From IMG/VR virus record IMGVR_UViG_3300014913_000759, positions 28,465 to 92,464 of that record: a DNA stretch of 64,000 nucleotides; one strand, written 5' to 3'. This document shows positions 24,667 to 33,808 of the stretch, piece after piece. Each line of letters starts with the position of its first letter. Within the stretch, counting starts at the first letter, position 1. The translations under genes were made by a program, and so were the position numbers. The DNA comes from a virus. The notes under the pieces were generated by a model that saw nothing but the letters and a program-made list of their open reading frames with translations, searched no databases and had not been told where the DNA came from.

Positions 24667-27600
24667 TTACCTCACTGACGCCAAATCAGACACCGGCTCT
24701 CTTATTTGACCAGCTATTGGTTGTGAAAATGTAATCAAATTGTCTCTTTCACTTTCGTATTGGGCAGCAATGTAAGATGCGCCCTTAGTGCTGTCGAATA
24801 CACGAACTTCATCCAATCTCCCAGTCCAAGTATTGCTCGAACCGGTACTATCGTGTCTTCTTCCTATAAACCACGTACCAGTAGTCGGTAATGTATGACC
24901 GCAGCCCGATATGTTGCTCTGAGAGCCATTAAGATATATCCTAAAATCACTTGCTTCTGTAACTACGACGACGTGGACCCACGTGCCTGTAGAAGTAAAC
25001 GTACCGTTTTGTAACAACCAGTGGTAAGTGCCTGCGTGGCCGCCTTTAAACTTGCTAGCCGGACCATCGTAAAACAGCGCAATCCTTATATTACCTGCTG
25101 ACGTGCCCTGCGTTATTAAACCACAATAGTCCGACTTGCCACCAAGACTATTAGCATAGGCCCAACAGGAGATGGTCATCTGGTTGCCGGAAAAGGTCTG
25201 AGATCCTATATCTATATATTTATCACCAAAATATAGGCATTTGCCTATACCAAGCCTTCCATCTACTAGATCTCCAGAAGTCCACGTAGCACCAGCATTA
25301 GTAGGAGTTCCGTTTCTTATAGTTGTGGAAGAATCTAAAATACAACCGGATCCTCCCGTCGGATCTTGATTTAAATGATAGACCATACCACTATCGCTGG
25401 TTCCCCAAACGGCCTTGGCAGCCGTAGAACCAATATCACCTACATATGTTGTGTTATCAGCCCAGCTGTTATTCCACTTCATATACAAGGTTGTGTCTTC
25501 CGTAGCAGAAATGGAGGGAACTTTAACCCAAAGCTCTGCTTCCTTGCCAGAATTATCCCACCTCTCTATCTCAACATAGCACTCGGTACCATCAGCAGTA
25601 ACGACCTTTAGTTTCTTACTATTGGCGCCGAGGTCATCGAAGATTGAGGTGTTATCATAATCATTTATGCCTGAAGAATCACTTAGCCTAACAAAAACAG
25701 GAAAATCTGTCTTAGTGCTGCTGATTTTTGAAGAATCTATTGTTAGTTCCAACCCCGTGTCGCTATCAATAACTTCTGGTGAGCTTAGCCAATACTGTCT
25801 TACAACATCGTTATAAATTGCATTTAGTGCAGCACCTTCGCCTCTCGATGCTACCGCAAAACTTGTATTATAAAAAGTAGAATTAGGTTCTGCTGTAATA
25901 GCTATAAAGTTTGTCGATGTTCCTTTCAAAATTCTACCTTGGTTGGTAAAAAAGTAATATGATGGTGACCACTCTTCGCTCGGTTCGCTGCCACTATAAG
26001 TTGTAAACCACCGATAGTAATGGCCGGTGAGTGGAGCGAGGCCACTCAATGTGGCAGTAAAACTACTTCCAGAAGTCTGTAGACCAATAGAAACGGAGCT
26101 TTGCCATGAGGCTTTAACAGTACCTTCATCGGAAGTACCGTAATAAACCGACACAATACCGTCATGGTTACTGCTTGGTATTGAGCCATAGAGTGTGGCC
26201 TCATCGTGTGAAGGAAACGTTGGAGATGTTGTATTAGAAATCCCTACTAAATATTCGGCATCATCAAACGTCAGTAAGTTATCAAAAATACTTTGGTTGG
26301 ATGTTCTTATCCAGTCACCGGAACGCGCCACATTAGAAATACGTACCTCGTCAATGGTTCCATCAAAATAACCGGGGTCATCCGTCTCAGCAGCGCCGAA
26401 CCGAACATTGCTGGTCGAAGAATTTAACGTACCTGTAAATGTAGTGCTATTTTCTTCGTAGCCATCTATATAAACACGCACAGTATTTCCGTCCCAGGAA
26501 CCAACTACATAATGATCAACATTGTCTGATAAATCTGTAGATCCGGTTACTGTTGTGAGCTCCGAATTAGTCCTAAAAGGTATAAAACTCAACTCTCCAG
26601 TGGCATTTTTTCTAAACTGCCACGAACGTTGGTCAGGATTATCATCTTTAGAAACTAACTGCGATGTGGCGGCTTGGTCGGTTTTTATAACAGCCTCTAC
26701 GGTTATATAGTTTACATTAAATTTACTGTCATTTCCTGCCAATAAATATTCGTCGACACCATCTAACTCGTTGCTGGCGCCTATTAATGAGTATCTATAA
26801 TCTGCAGTAACCATAGAACCTTTCGGTGTTGCATGCAACACATTTATAGAAGAATCCTCTATTCTATCTGTAACATCTTCGTAGGGCCGTTGCGACATAT
26901 GCCATACACCAACATAATTATCCTCCCAAACTCCCGATGCTGATGTCGGAGCAGCTGCTATGTAGGCAGTGTTGTTGTCCAACTCACTGTTATAATATAG
27001 ATAAAGCTGTGTGTTGGTTCCGCTGGATAGAGTGGGTATTTTTGCCCACACATATGCCATTTCACGATTTGGATCCCAATAATCTATCTCCGCCGGGCAT
27101 TGTGTCGTACCATCAGATATTGTAATGGCAATTTTTTGTTTATTTTCATCGGATCTCGCCTTAATAACTCCATCTGCAGAATTTATGGTGAAGTTGTCCC
27201 AGCTTACATCCCAAGTTGCAGCGTCTCTTCTTATGTATCTTAGGTATACGCGAGCATCACCGGTAGTGGTGGTTTCGGTGGTATAACCAGACGAACTGCC
27301 TTCCCACTGCCACATCCCGCTACTCCAATAAAACACTTTTGTAACAGTGCCAACACGTGTTATTCTAAATTTTCCTGGTCCATAGTCTGCTGTGCCGGTT
27401 TTTTCGTTAGATGGTGGGTTAGCTATGTATCTTGGAGACGTATCAGGCTTCATGGTTCTAGCAATATAAGCCGAGCCTCCACCATCATATTGTACTTGAA
27501 AATACATATAATGGTGGCTAGAAGTAGGTGCCGTATGGTTGTTCATTTGCCAATCTACTTGTATATCAAAATCTCCAACTAACTTAAAATTACTCTTTGC

Positions 27601-27927
27601 GTACAGCTGATCTGTAGTGGAACCAACTGTATTCATTCTAAGTTTGTTGCTAGATATATATGGGTAATCATCGTCGGTAAGACTCCACAAAAACCAACGA
27701 ACTTCGTTTGGAGGATCGTTGTTCGTTCCAGTAAAGGTATCATCTGAGTCCACCTCAACTAAAAACTCATTAAAAACCTTAGTTAGATCTGCATTATTTC
27801 TACCAGAGGAGCTGGAGATCTTTATAAGTGCTGGAAAATCTGTAAGGTTTTCAGATAATCCACCAGATATAGTTGTGGGGTCTATTGTAATCGGTATTCT
27901 TCTTTTCCAACCAGGTAGCCAAGCCAT
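24667..27927 (-). CDS. Modular surface protein: two DUF2341/LamG pairs joined by a fibronectin-like unit
   Basis: A 1086-residue protein that looks like an internal duplication. The first half has DUF2341 (WKRRIPITID, LTDFPALIKIS, AYVWAKIPTL) and a LamG domain (YVGVWHMSQR, ASNELDGVDEYLLAG, FDGTIDEVRISN). A fibronectin-III-like spacer follows at about 575-670 (ATLSGLAPLTGHYYRWFTTY). The second half starts with another DUF2341 copy (TDFPVFVRLSDSSG, ELWVKVPSISATEDTTLYMK) and another LamG domain (CLYFGDKYIDIG, WTGRLDEVRVFDS). Start chosen at the MAWLPGW motif common to the array. Probable carbohydrate-binding tail or decoration protein. Confidence 0.78.
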   Translation of the reverse strand: MAWLPGWKRRIPITIDPTTISGGLSENLTDFPALIKISSSSGRNNADLTKVFNEFLVEVDSDDTFTGTNNDPPNEVRWFLWSLTDDDYPYISSNKLRMNTVGSTTDQLYAKSNFKLVGDFDIQVDWQMNNHTAPTSSHHYMYFQVQYDGGGSAYIARTMKPDTSPRYIANPPSNEKTGTADYGPGKFRITRVGTVTKVFYWSSGMWQWEGSSSGYTTETTTTGDARVYLRYIRRDAATWDVSWDNFTINSADGVIKARSDENKQKIAITISDGTTQCPAEIDYWDPNREMAYVWAKIPTLSSGTNTQLYLYYNSELDNNTAYIAAAPTSASGVWEDNYVGVWHMSQRPYEDVTDRIEDSSINVLHATPKGSMVTADYRYSLIGASNELDGVDEYLLAGNDSKFNVNYITVEAVIKTDQAATSQLVSKDDNPDQRSWQFRKNATGELSFIPFRTNSELTTVTGSTDLSDNVDHYVVGSWDGNTVRVYIDGYEENSTTFTGTLNSSTSNVRFGAAETDDPGYFDGTIDEVRISNVARSGDWIRTSNQSIFDNLLTFDDAEYLVGISNTTSPTFPSHDEATLYGSIPSSNHDGIVSVYYGTSDEGTVKASWQSSVSIGLQTSGSSFTATLSGLAPLTGHYYRWFTTYSGSEPSEEWSPSYYFFTNQGRILKGTSTNFIAITAEPNSTFYNTSFAVASRGEGAALNAIYNDVVRQYWLSSPEVIDSDTGLELTIDSSKISSTKTDFPVFVRLSDSSGINDYDNTSIFDDLGANSKKLKVVTADGTECYVEIERWDNSGKEAELWVKVPSISATEDTTLYMKWNNSWADNTTYVGDIGSTAAKAVWGTSDSGMVYHLNQDPTGGSGCILDSSTTIRNGTPTNAGATWTSGDLVDGRLGIGKCLYFGDKYIDIGSQTFSGNQMTISCWAYANSLGGKSDYCGLITQGTSAGNIRIALFYDGPASKFKGGHAGTYHWLLQNGTFTSTGTWVHVVVVTEASDFRIYLNGSQSNISGCGHTLPTTGTWFIGRRHDSTGSSNTWTGRLDEVRVFDSTKGASYIAAQYESERDNLITFSQPIAGQIREPVSDLASVR

Positions 27928-27930
27928 GGT

Positions 27931-30900
27931 TTATTCCTCCAACAAGTACCATTTATATCTAGAATTTGCTTCATTTCCAGGACGTTCCTCGATTAGAGCC
28001 ACGCCACTAGACGTTGCTGCAAATATCAAGTTTGCTCCATTATATATAGATGTGCCCTCCACAACGGAGATATCATTTATCACACCTCCTGGAGGTAATA
28101 GCGTTCCAGATATTGTCGAATCATACTCATATCCGATTGTACCTTCTGTCCAATCGCATTGATGGGTGTAGATGGTTACGATTTTTGTTCCCGCTGCGTA
28201 GTAGAAACGACCACGACAAGTCTGAAAGCACTTCGTTGCTGCAGCAGTCAGTCCGCTACTGTGGTCGTAAGAGCTAGATCTTCCTAAATTAAAATGATCT
28301 ACACCTGAGGCCGTAACAGCACATACATAATCACCACAGGCACTTATATCCTTTACGTAGTTGTCCAATATGTCTGGATATTGTTTCCACAATAAAACCT
28401 CACCAGTAAGATCTTGTGGTGAATATATGTTTTCATTAGTAATAGTAGTAGTAGGTATATATAATATACCAGATGTTGTTGTACCTATCAACAGCTTCTC
28501 ATTTGATTCAGCTATAGCATTTACACCACTTAATGTAGCGTACGCTATGTAATAGTCCGTACTTACATCTACATTATATATTTCTATACCAGAGGTAGAT
28601 ACGTTATAGATAGGATTATCATATATACAGTATACGGTATCTGGACTAGATAGTGGTGTTATCTCTAATGTACCATAAGTTAATAGACTATCTGTTATGG
28701 AAGCGTAGTCTGTTTCCATCCAGTTATCTGAACGTACTGTAGAGGATATCCTTACTTCGTCTATCATACCATCGAAGTGTGCGCTACCTCCTGTTTGGCT
28801 TCCTATCTCTACTACTTGGTCATTGTCTGATTGGTTTAATGATGTATATGTTTGTGTACCCGTGAAGCCTACAGACTCTCCATTGATGTAGACAGACTCT
28901 ACACCAGTGCCGTCTGAAAACGTAAAGGCCACGTGATTCTCTCCGGCGCCGGAAATTGTACTGGCGCCTGTCAGTGCCTGTTCTGCCCAGGCCGTGCCAT
29001 CACTACTACCTATTATCACCTGTAATTGGTCACTGGCTGTGGTTTTTAGTGCCCAAATTCTCCTGTCAGACGAACTATTGAATCTGGTAATGAGCGCGGA
29101 GACTTCTGACGCGTCTGGTTTGAAAAGAGTAGACACTGTTAAATCGGTGGAGTCTAGACAGTCGTAGTCTCCTGTATATAATCTCTCGTCGGTACCGTTA
29201 AATTGCAATGCTCTGCCCAATGTACCGGTCACGGTGTTTGCCAAGCCCATATTTTCTGTTGTGACGTCTAGATGGTGTATAGAACCCTTCTGAGTTGCTG
29301 GATACCTATCCATATGCCATACGCCTATATGGTCATCATCCCATACTTCCTTCTTTACAATATCTGTACCTACTTTTATATGGCCTACATTGGTTCTTTG
29401 CAATGCGGTTGCGGCGCCATAAGCCCTAAAAAATATGTTTCCTGAAGGATACGTTTCACCTTTATTACCCCATACCTCTGTGTTCTCAACAACTTTGTGG
29501 CCATTCATGTAAACATCGACGATTCCAGAGCCCGTTGCTACCTCTGTCCAATCAACAACCCACGAGTACCAAACACCATTATCCATTGTATGTGGATAAA
29601 CAAGATTCCATGTAGCCGTATCATCATATAGATATAGCCCTTCGGCCGCAAATGTCATAAGAAGTGCGGAATCAGGGCCTCTAAAATACGCTTGAAACTT
29701 GTCATTATCGGCATAAGTTCCGATTCTTCTATGGTTTAACTCGAATTCTATTACCACTCTTTCAGCATAACCGGATGTGAATGTTTTGTGTCTGCAGGCC
29801 CTATTGCTGCTACTATAATTGAAGCCACTGAAGAATTCAAAACTGCCTCCTTCAACAGTCATCCTACTATCACCGTTAGCGTTATCTAGGTTTGTCCAAC
29901 CAGAAAGACTCGAACAGTCGTCGTCAACAAGGTTGGCAGTGCTTTGAACTATGGGCGCACCGACATAATCTGTGTCTCCTGCTTGGTTTTCATCGTAGTA
30001 TAGATATAATGTAGTATCAGTACTATTAGATAGGTCTGTTTTAGTCCATAATATAATCTCTTCGTTTTCAAAGTTCCAGCTTTCTATCTCTACTGGTAAT
30101 TGTGTCTCTCCATCGTCTGTTGTTAATGCTATATTTCCTATATTATGGTTAAGAGTGTCTGGATCACCTATTTTAGAGTAGTCCTGGTATGTTCCTGTAA
30201 GTTCGCTAACTAAATCTCCTGATAGGTCTACATCCATTATAACATTATCACCGGCGTCGAGAAATCTGCACCAGTATAATGTAAAACTTGTGTTGTACCC
30301 AGATAAATGGTCTCTTACATACCATACAAAAGTTACGTAGTCTTGTAAACTATTATCTAGATCTAGTGTATCCTTTATTGTGTGCTGTGAGCTTGAGGAT
30401 TCCTCATAGTCTAGTTGCTGAATAGTACCGTAGCCCGCTATAGACCAACTATCCTCGTAAGGGAAATTAGCTCCGTCCGTTCTATCAAACTTACCATCCA
30501 TCACTTTTGCAAAGTACCCAACGTTTCCGTAATTGCCGCCTGTTTCCCAGCTAAATTCTACTTGCGTGCCGGGAGGTAAAAGCTCCTTATGTACTGAAAA
30601 GAATATATACATCGAGCCCTGCGCTGAATTATTAGATGTTATTCGTGCCGAGGTGGATGTTGGTTTACTAAAAACAGAAGCAGGTGAGCCTGACTCGAAA
30701 ACATCATGTTCTTTCAGACTAACACCAGGAATATCTGTATAATCAAACAAAGTCCCAAATAGTTGTGTAATATCAGCATTATTCTTGCCAGACGCCGCAG
30801 ACAGCTTTACCATCAAAGGAAAATCAGACAAATCCCCTGGTATATCAGCTGGATCTATTGTAATTGGTAGTCTTTTTGACCATCCGTCTAACCAACTCAT
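27931..30900 (-). CDS. Modular surface protein: DUF2341-like, LamG-like and C-terminal propeller-like segment
   Basis: About 989 residues when started at the ATG at 30900. I prefer this to an upstream ATG at 30921 because it follows GGGAGG by 10 bases, forms a TAATG overlap with the preceding stop, and gives the array-typical beginning MSWLDGWSKRLPITID. Domains are DUF2341 with a long insertion (about 1-310), a jelly-roll segment (about 320-490), and LamG (about 510-720; HIGVWHMDRYP, GRALQFNGTDERLYTG, FDGMIDEVRISS). The C-terminal 250 residues have repeated short strands (for example YIAYATLSGVNAIAESNEKL), like a small propeller. Probable receptor or glycan binding role. Confidence 0.77.
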   Translation of the reverse strand: MSWLDGWSKRLPITIDPADIPGDLSDFPLMVKLSAASGKNNADITQLFGTLFDYTDIPGVSLKEHDVFESGSPASVFSKPTSTSARITSNNSAQGSMYIFFSVHKELLPPGTQVEFSWETGGNYGNVGYFAKVMDGKFDRTDGANFPYEDSWSIAGYGTIQQLDYEESSSSQHTIKDTLDLDNSLQDYVTFVWYVRDHLSGYNTSFTLYWCRFLDAGDNVIMDVDLSGDLVSELTGTYQDYSKIGDPDTLNHNIGNIALTTDDGETQLPVEIESWNFENEEIILWTKTDLSNSTDTTLYLYYDENQAGDTDYVGAPIVQSTANLVDDDCSSLSGWTNLDNANGDSRMTVEGGSFEFFSGFNYSSSNRACRHKTFTSGYAERVVIEFELNHRRIGTYADNDKFQAYFRGPDSALLMTFAAEGLYLYDDTATWNLVYPHTMDNGVWYSWVVDWTEVATGSGIVDVYMNGHKVVENTEVWGNKGETYPSGNIFFRAYGAATALQRTNVGHIKVGTDIVKKEVWDDDHIGVWHMDRYPATQKGSIHHLDVTTENMGLANTVTGTLGRALQFNGTDERLYTGDYDCLDSTDLTVSTLFKPDASEVSALITRFNSSSDRRIWALKTTASDQLQVIIGSSDGTAWAEQALTGASTISGAGENHVAFTFSDGTGVESVYINGESVGFTGTQTYTSLNQSDNDQVVEIGSQTGGSAHFDGMIDEVRISSTVRSDNWMETDYASITDSLLTYGTLEITPLSSPDTVYCIYDNPIYNVSTSGIEIYNVDVSTDYYIAYATLSGVNAIAESNEKLLIGTTTSGILYIPTTTITNENIYSPQDLTGEVLLWKQYPDILDNYVKDISACGDYVCAVTASGVDHFNLGRSSSYDHSSGLTAAATKCFQTCRGRFYYAAGTKIVTIYTHQCDWTEGTIGYEYDSTISGTLLPPGGVINDISVVEGTSIYNGANLIFAATSSGVALIEERPGNEANSRYKWYLLEE

Positions 30901-33800
30901 TATGTAGGTACCTCCCACCATGCTTTTAAATTCGTGTTATAACTACCAGCCCAGCCCAAATCATTATCCGGAATATCGAGCTTCATATATGCATTTTTAG
31001 CTGTATTTGGATATATATTTGGTACTTCTATACTCTTTTGTAGATATATGTTTTGCACTTTTGGTGTTACGTAGTCGTAAAAAATAACATCGTCTACATT
31101 CTGATTGAATATAAAACTATCTATGTCCACGTCATTACCTGCGCCATGGCCAGGCATATATATCCACACATAAAACGTATTTCCTATTGAATAGTTGGAT
31201 GCATTACTTAGTTGATTGTATTGCCAAATACCACTGATATAGTCGTAACATCTTAGCCTGTCGTTTGACATATCCCAATGGAGCCTGAGATATCCATAAT
31301 CATTACCAGCAGTATAGGAGTTATATGACCCATATGTAGTTCCGTCCTTATTGATGCGTGCATAAAGATCCTGGGTGCCGTTTGTGCGACGCCTTATCAA
31401 CCCCTCAATATAATCACCCTCATAGGCAGCGTCCAAAGCATAAAGCCTCATATATATATAGTGATACGTGTTAGGAGGATTCCAAGGACCGTCGAGCCGG
31501 TAATAAAATTGAAGATCTAAATCATGAGTTCCTCCGGTATCTATATACCATTTTTGAATGTCTGTGTTAGTAGGATGGCTCGACTGTATAGATTTACCAC
31601 CGCCTACAGCACCGTAAAATCTCATTCTATTGCTTAACGCGCTTATCGCCGACGTATCATCACTAACTCTCCATCGGTGTGCGTCTGGTGCTGTCCCATC
31701 TGATTGCGAAAACCAATCTTCTGGAGTCCAAATCTCACTCGAATCTACAGCATGTAAATCTGACGGTCTATTTGCTCTAAGTGTAATTCTTGCTTGTGCA
31801 TACTCGGCGTCAATCGGTACTGGGTACTTGTCTGGCATAACCTCTTTCCACTCTAAATTTTGCCAGTGATTATCAATAGGAATAGGAAAATGGAATCCAT
31901 GACCTGTATCGTCAAAAGCAAATTCTTGAACTGCTGGCAAATAACTGTAGCTTATATTGGTAGGCATAATCTCGCCTGCTGATGTTACGAATCTGTGTAA
32001 GTTGTTGCTAGTTCGAACCCACACACCGGTATCTGTGACCTGTAAAAATTTGTTTACATTTGCCACAGATGCTGTAAAATGAACAGTACCGTCAGTGGAT
32101 ATACGCTTGACGCTGTCACCATCTATGATATACATGGCATCGTCACCATCCATCGCTACTCTACGTAGACTAGATGTGCCAATACCCGTGAGTGTCTCGA
32201 CCACACTTCCATCCGAATCCAAATGGACTAGATTGCCACCATCATCATCAGTTATATTTACGAACCAACAACCACCATCAGACATGGCCGATATACCATA
32301 AGGATCTGTTGCTGGGTATTGAACTTCCTCTGTTCCACCTGACGTTATTAATTTAACAAAATCTGTGTTTCTATCTACATACCAAAGCTTATCCGTGCTA
32401 GTATCACAACTCATATCCCAGCACTGTCTTGATGTGGAGTAGTCCTCGTATGTCTGAGAGCTATATCCATTAGCAAAGTGCATGAGGTAGTAGCCAACAC
32501 CTTGATTTAATGTATAACCACTTCTTGAGTAGTTGGTATAAACTAGCCACCATGTTCCGCCACTACCGTCCCACCTTATGTCGTAACAATTGTTGGAAAT
32601 TTCTGTCGCTGCGTCTCTCTGTACCCAAACAGTGTCATAATATGAGCCTCTTGGATATATTATAAAAGCCCTCAACTGTTTCCAATCAAAACCATATTTT
32701 GTACGATATACAAAACCCACTGTCCTACCAGTTATTGGATCAGTTTCTGCGCAACGAACGTAATAATTGTACGACGTGTGTGACCCATCACTCAAATACC
32801 CAGAAGTATAAACAGTACTACCATCATCCCTATGACGGTCTATATAGTATAGCCACCTGTAACCCGCATTCGTGGCGTAGTGGAACGTCCTGATTAGAGC
32901 ATAGTCTTTCGGTTTTTGACCAGAAGATCTCATCTCTATGGTTCTAACTGAGCGTTCCGCATCTTTGGTTGCAAAAGAATCGCCCTCTTCCGAATAGATA
33001 TCTAAATAAACATAGCTGTTTTTTGAGCCGGCCTCAAATATTCTGGTCGTGTATGTACCAGACAACTCATTTTGTTGGAGCTGTAGTAGGCCTGAGCTAA
33101 CTTCTGTCGTATCTAGGTTACCGTCCGTCGACCAGGTGTCTTCGTCTGCCAAAATTTGAGCGTTTTCTTTAACTCCGTACCAAGGACCACCCGATGTGGT
33201 GGAGAGCGTAACTAGTTCGTCTATAGTTGTTCCTTGTGGCTCCAAAACTACATATGCGGTGGCCTTTTGTGTACCACTGTTATAAATAGGAATGGTTTTT
33301 ATATCTGCAGATCCACCAAGAACAGACGTGGATGCTGCAAATGAGGTTGCAGTGCCGTCCGTACCAAAATCCACTGTTTCATCCTCATTAAGAAGATTAA
33401 AGCCTTCTACGGTGCCACTAATACTAGTGCCGCTTACCGTGTGCATAACTCTTAGATATCTGGGCGCTGAAAGTGCTGGCACTGAGGTATAGTAGTACCC
33501 AGCATTAATATTAGTAGTCAAAAGAGAGTAGTCATCTGGTGCATCGTTCTTGTAATAGAACGCTATACCTGAAGCAACCGTGCCCGAAGAAGACGTGCTG
33601 GAAAAATAGTACCTCAGCTCATCAACCTTAACACGAGCACCTAAATCACAGTCTAGACACAATATGTCGTCATCAGATATGTGTGATGTGCCGGTTAGGT
33701 TGGAAATAGAAACTATCTCCGAGACCTTAAGAGCTACGTTTCCCGTTCCACTAGATGTGTTTGAATAAAGATTGCTATTTTCAGCAAGATTATAACTCAT
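30900..33800 (-). CDS. Large surface protein with NHL/propeller-like centre (966 aa)
   Basis: A 966-residue protein without the DUF2341 start. Its N-terminus MSYNLAENSNLYS resembles that of the 2373-residue neighbour (MSYNFVNEATTLE). A discoidin-like first region (about 10-150) is followed by a segment on tail proteins' typical Thr/Ser-rich strands. A propeller-like region lies at about 340-620, with repeated strands such as KLWYVDRNTDFVKLITSGG, GCWFVNITDDDGGNLVHLDS and DAMYIIDGDSVKRISTDG at a period near 40-45 residues (NHL/Vgb-like). A jelly-roll lectin-like part follows at about 690-880. The C-terminal YNTNLKAWWEVPT resembles ends seen in tail proteins. Likely a tail fibre or receptor-binding protein. 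Confidence 0.72.
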   Translation of the reverse strand: MSYNLAENSNLYSNTSSGTGNVALKVSEIVSISNLTGTSHISDDDILCLDCDLGARVKVDELRYYFSSTSSSGTVASGIAFYYKNDAPDDYSLLTTNINAGYYYTSVPALSAPRYLRVMHTVSGTSISGTVEGFNLLNEDETVDFGTDGTATSFAASTSVLGGSADIKTIPIYNSGTQKATAYVVLEPQGTTIDELVTLSTTSGGPWYGVKENAQILADEDTWSTDGNLDTTEVSSGLLQLQQNELSGTYTTRIFEAGSKNSYVYLDIYSEEGDSFATKDAERSVRTIEMRSSGQKPKDYALIRTFHYATNAGYRWLYYIDRHRDDGSTVYTSGYLSDGSHTSYNYYVRCAETDPITGRTVGFVYRTKYGFDWKQLRAFIIYPRGSYYDTVWVQRDAATEISNNCYDIRWDGSGGTWWLVYTNYSRSGYTLNQGVGYYLMHFANGYSSQTYEDYSTSRQCWDMSCDTSTDKLWYVDRNTDFVKLITSGGTEEVQYPATDPYGISAMSDGGCWFVNITDDDGGNLVHLDSDGSVVETLTGIGTSSLRRVAMDGDDAMYIIDGDSVKRISTDGTVHFTASVANVNKFLQVTDTGVWVRTSNNLHRFVTSAGEIMPTNISYSYLPAVQEFAFDDTGHGFHFPIPIDNHWQNLEWKEVMPDKYPVPIDAEYAQARITLRANRPSDLHAVDSSEIWTPEDWFSQSDGTAPDAHRWRVSDDTSAISALSNRMRFYGAVGGGKSIQSSHPTNTDIQKWYIDTGGTHDLDLQFYYRLDGPWNPPNTYHYIYMRLYALDAAYEGDYIEGLIRRRTNGTQDLYARINKDGTTYGSYNSYTAGNDYGYLRLHWDMSNDRLRCYDYISGIWQYNQLSNASNYSIGNTFYVWIYMPGHGAGNDVDIDSFIFNQNVDDVIFYDYVTPKVQNIYLQKSIEVPNIYPNTAKNAYMKLDIPDNDLGWAGSYNTNLKAWWEVPT
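30911..30916 (-). promoter_or_regulatory. Ribosome binding site deciding the start at 30900
   Basis: GGGAGG on the minus strand lies 10 bases before the ATG at 30900. It also lies inside the extra 5' sequence that a start at 30921 would need, which itself has no purine-rich site upstream. The downstream ATG is therefore favoured. Confidence 0.65.
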
Positions 33801-33808
33801 AATTTCTC

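Noticed and set aside
27931-30921. Start at 30921 for the 989-residue surface protein
   Set aside because: The ATG at 30900 has GGGAGG at 10 bases, a TAATG overlap, and the N-terminus common to the array.
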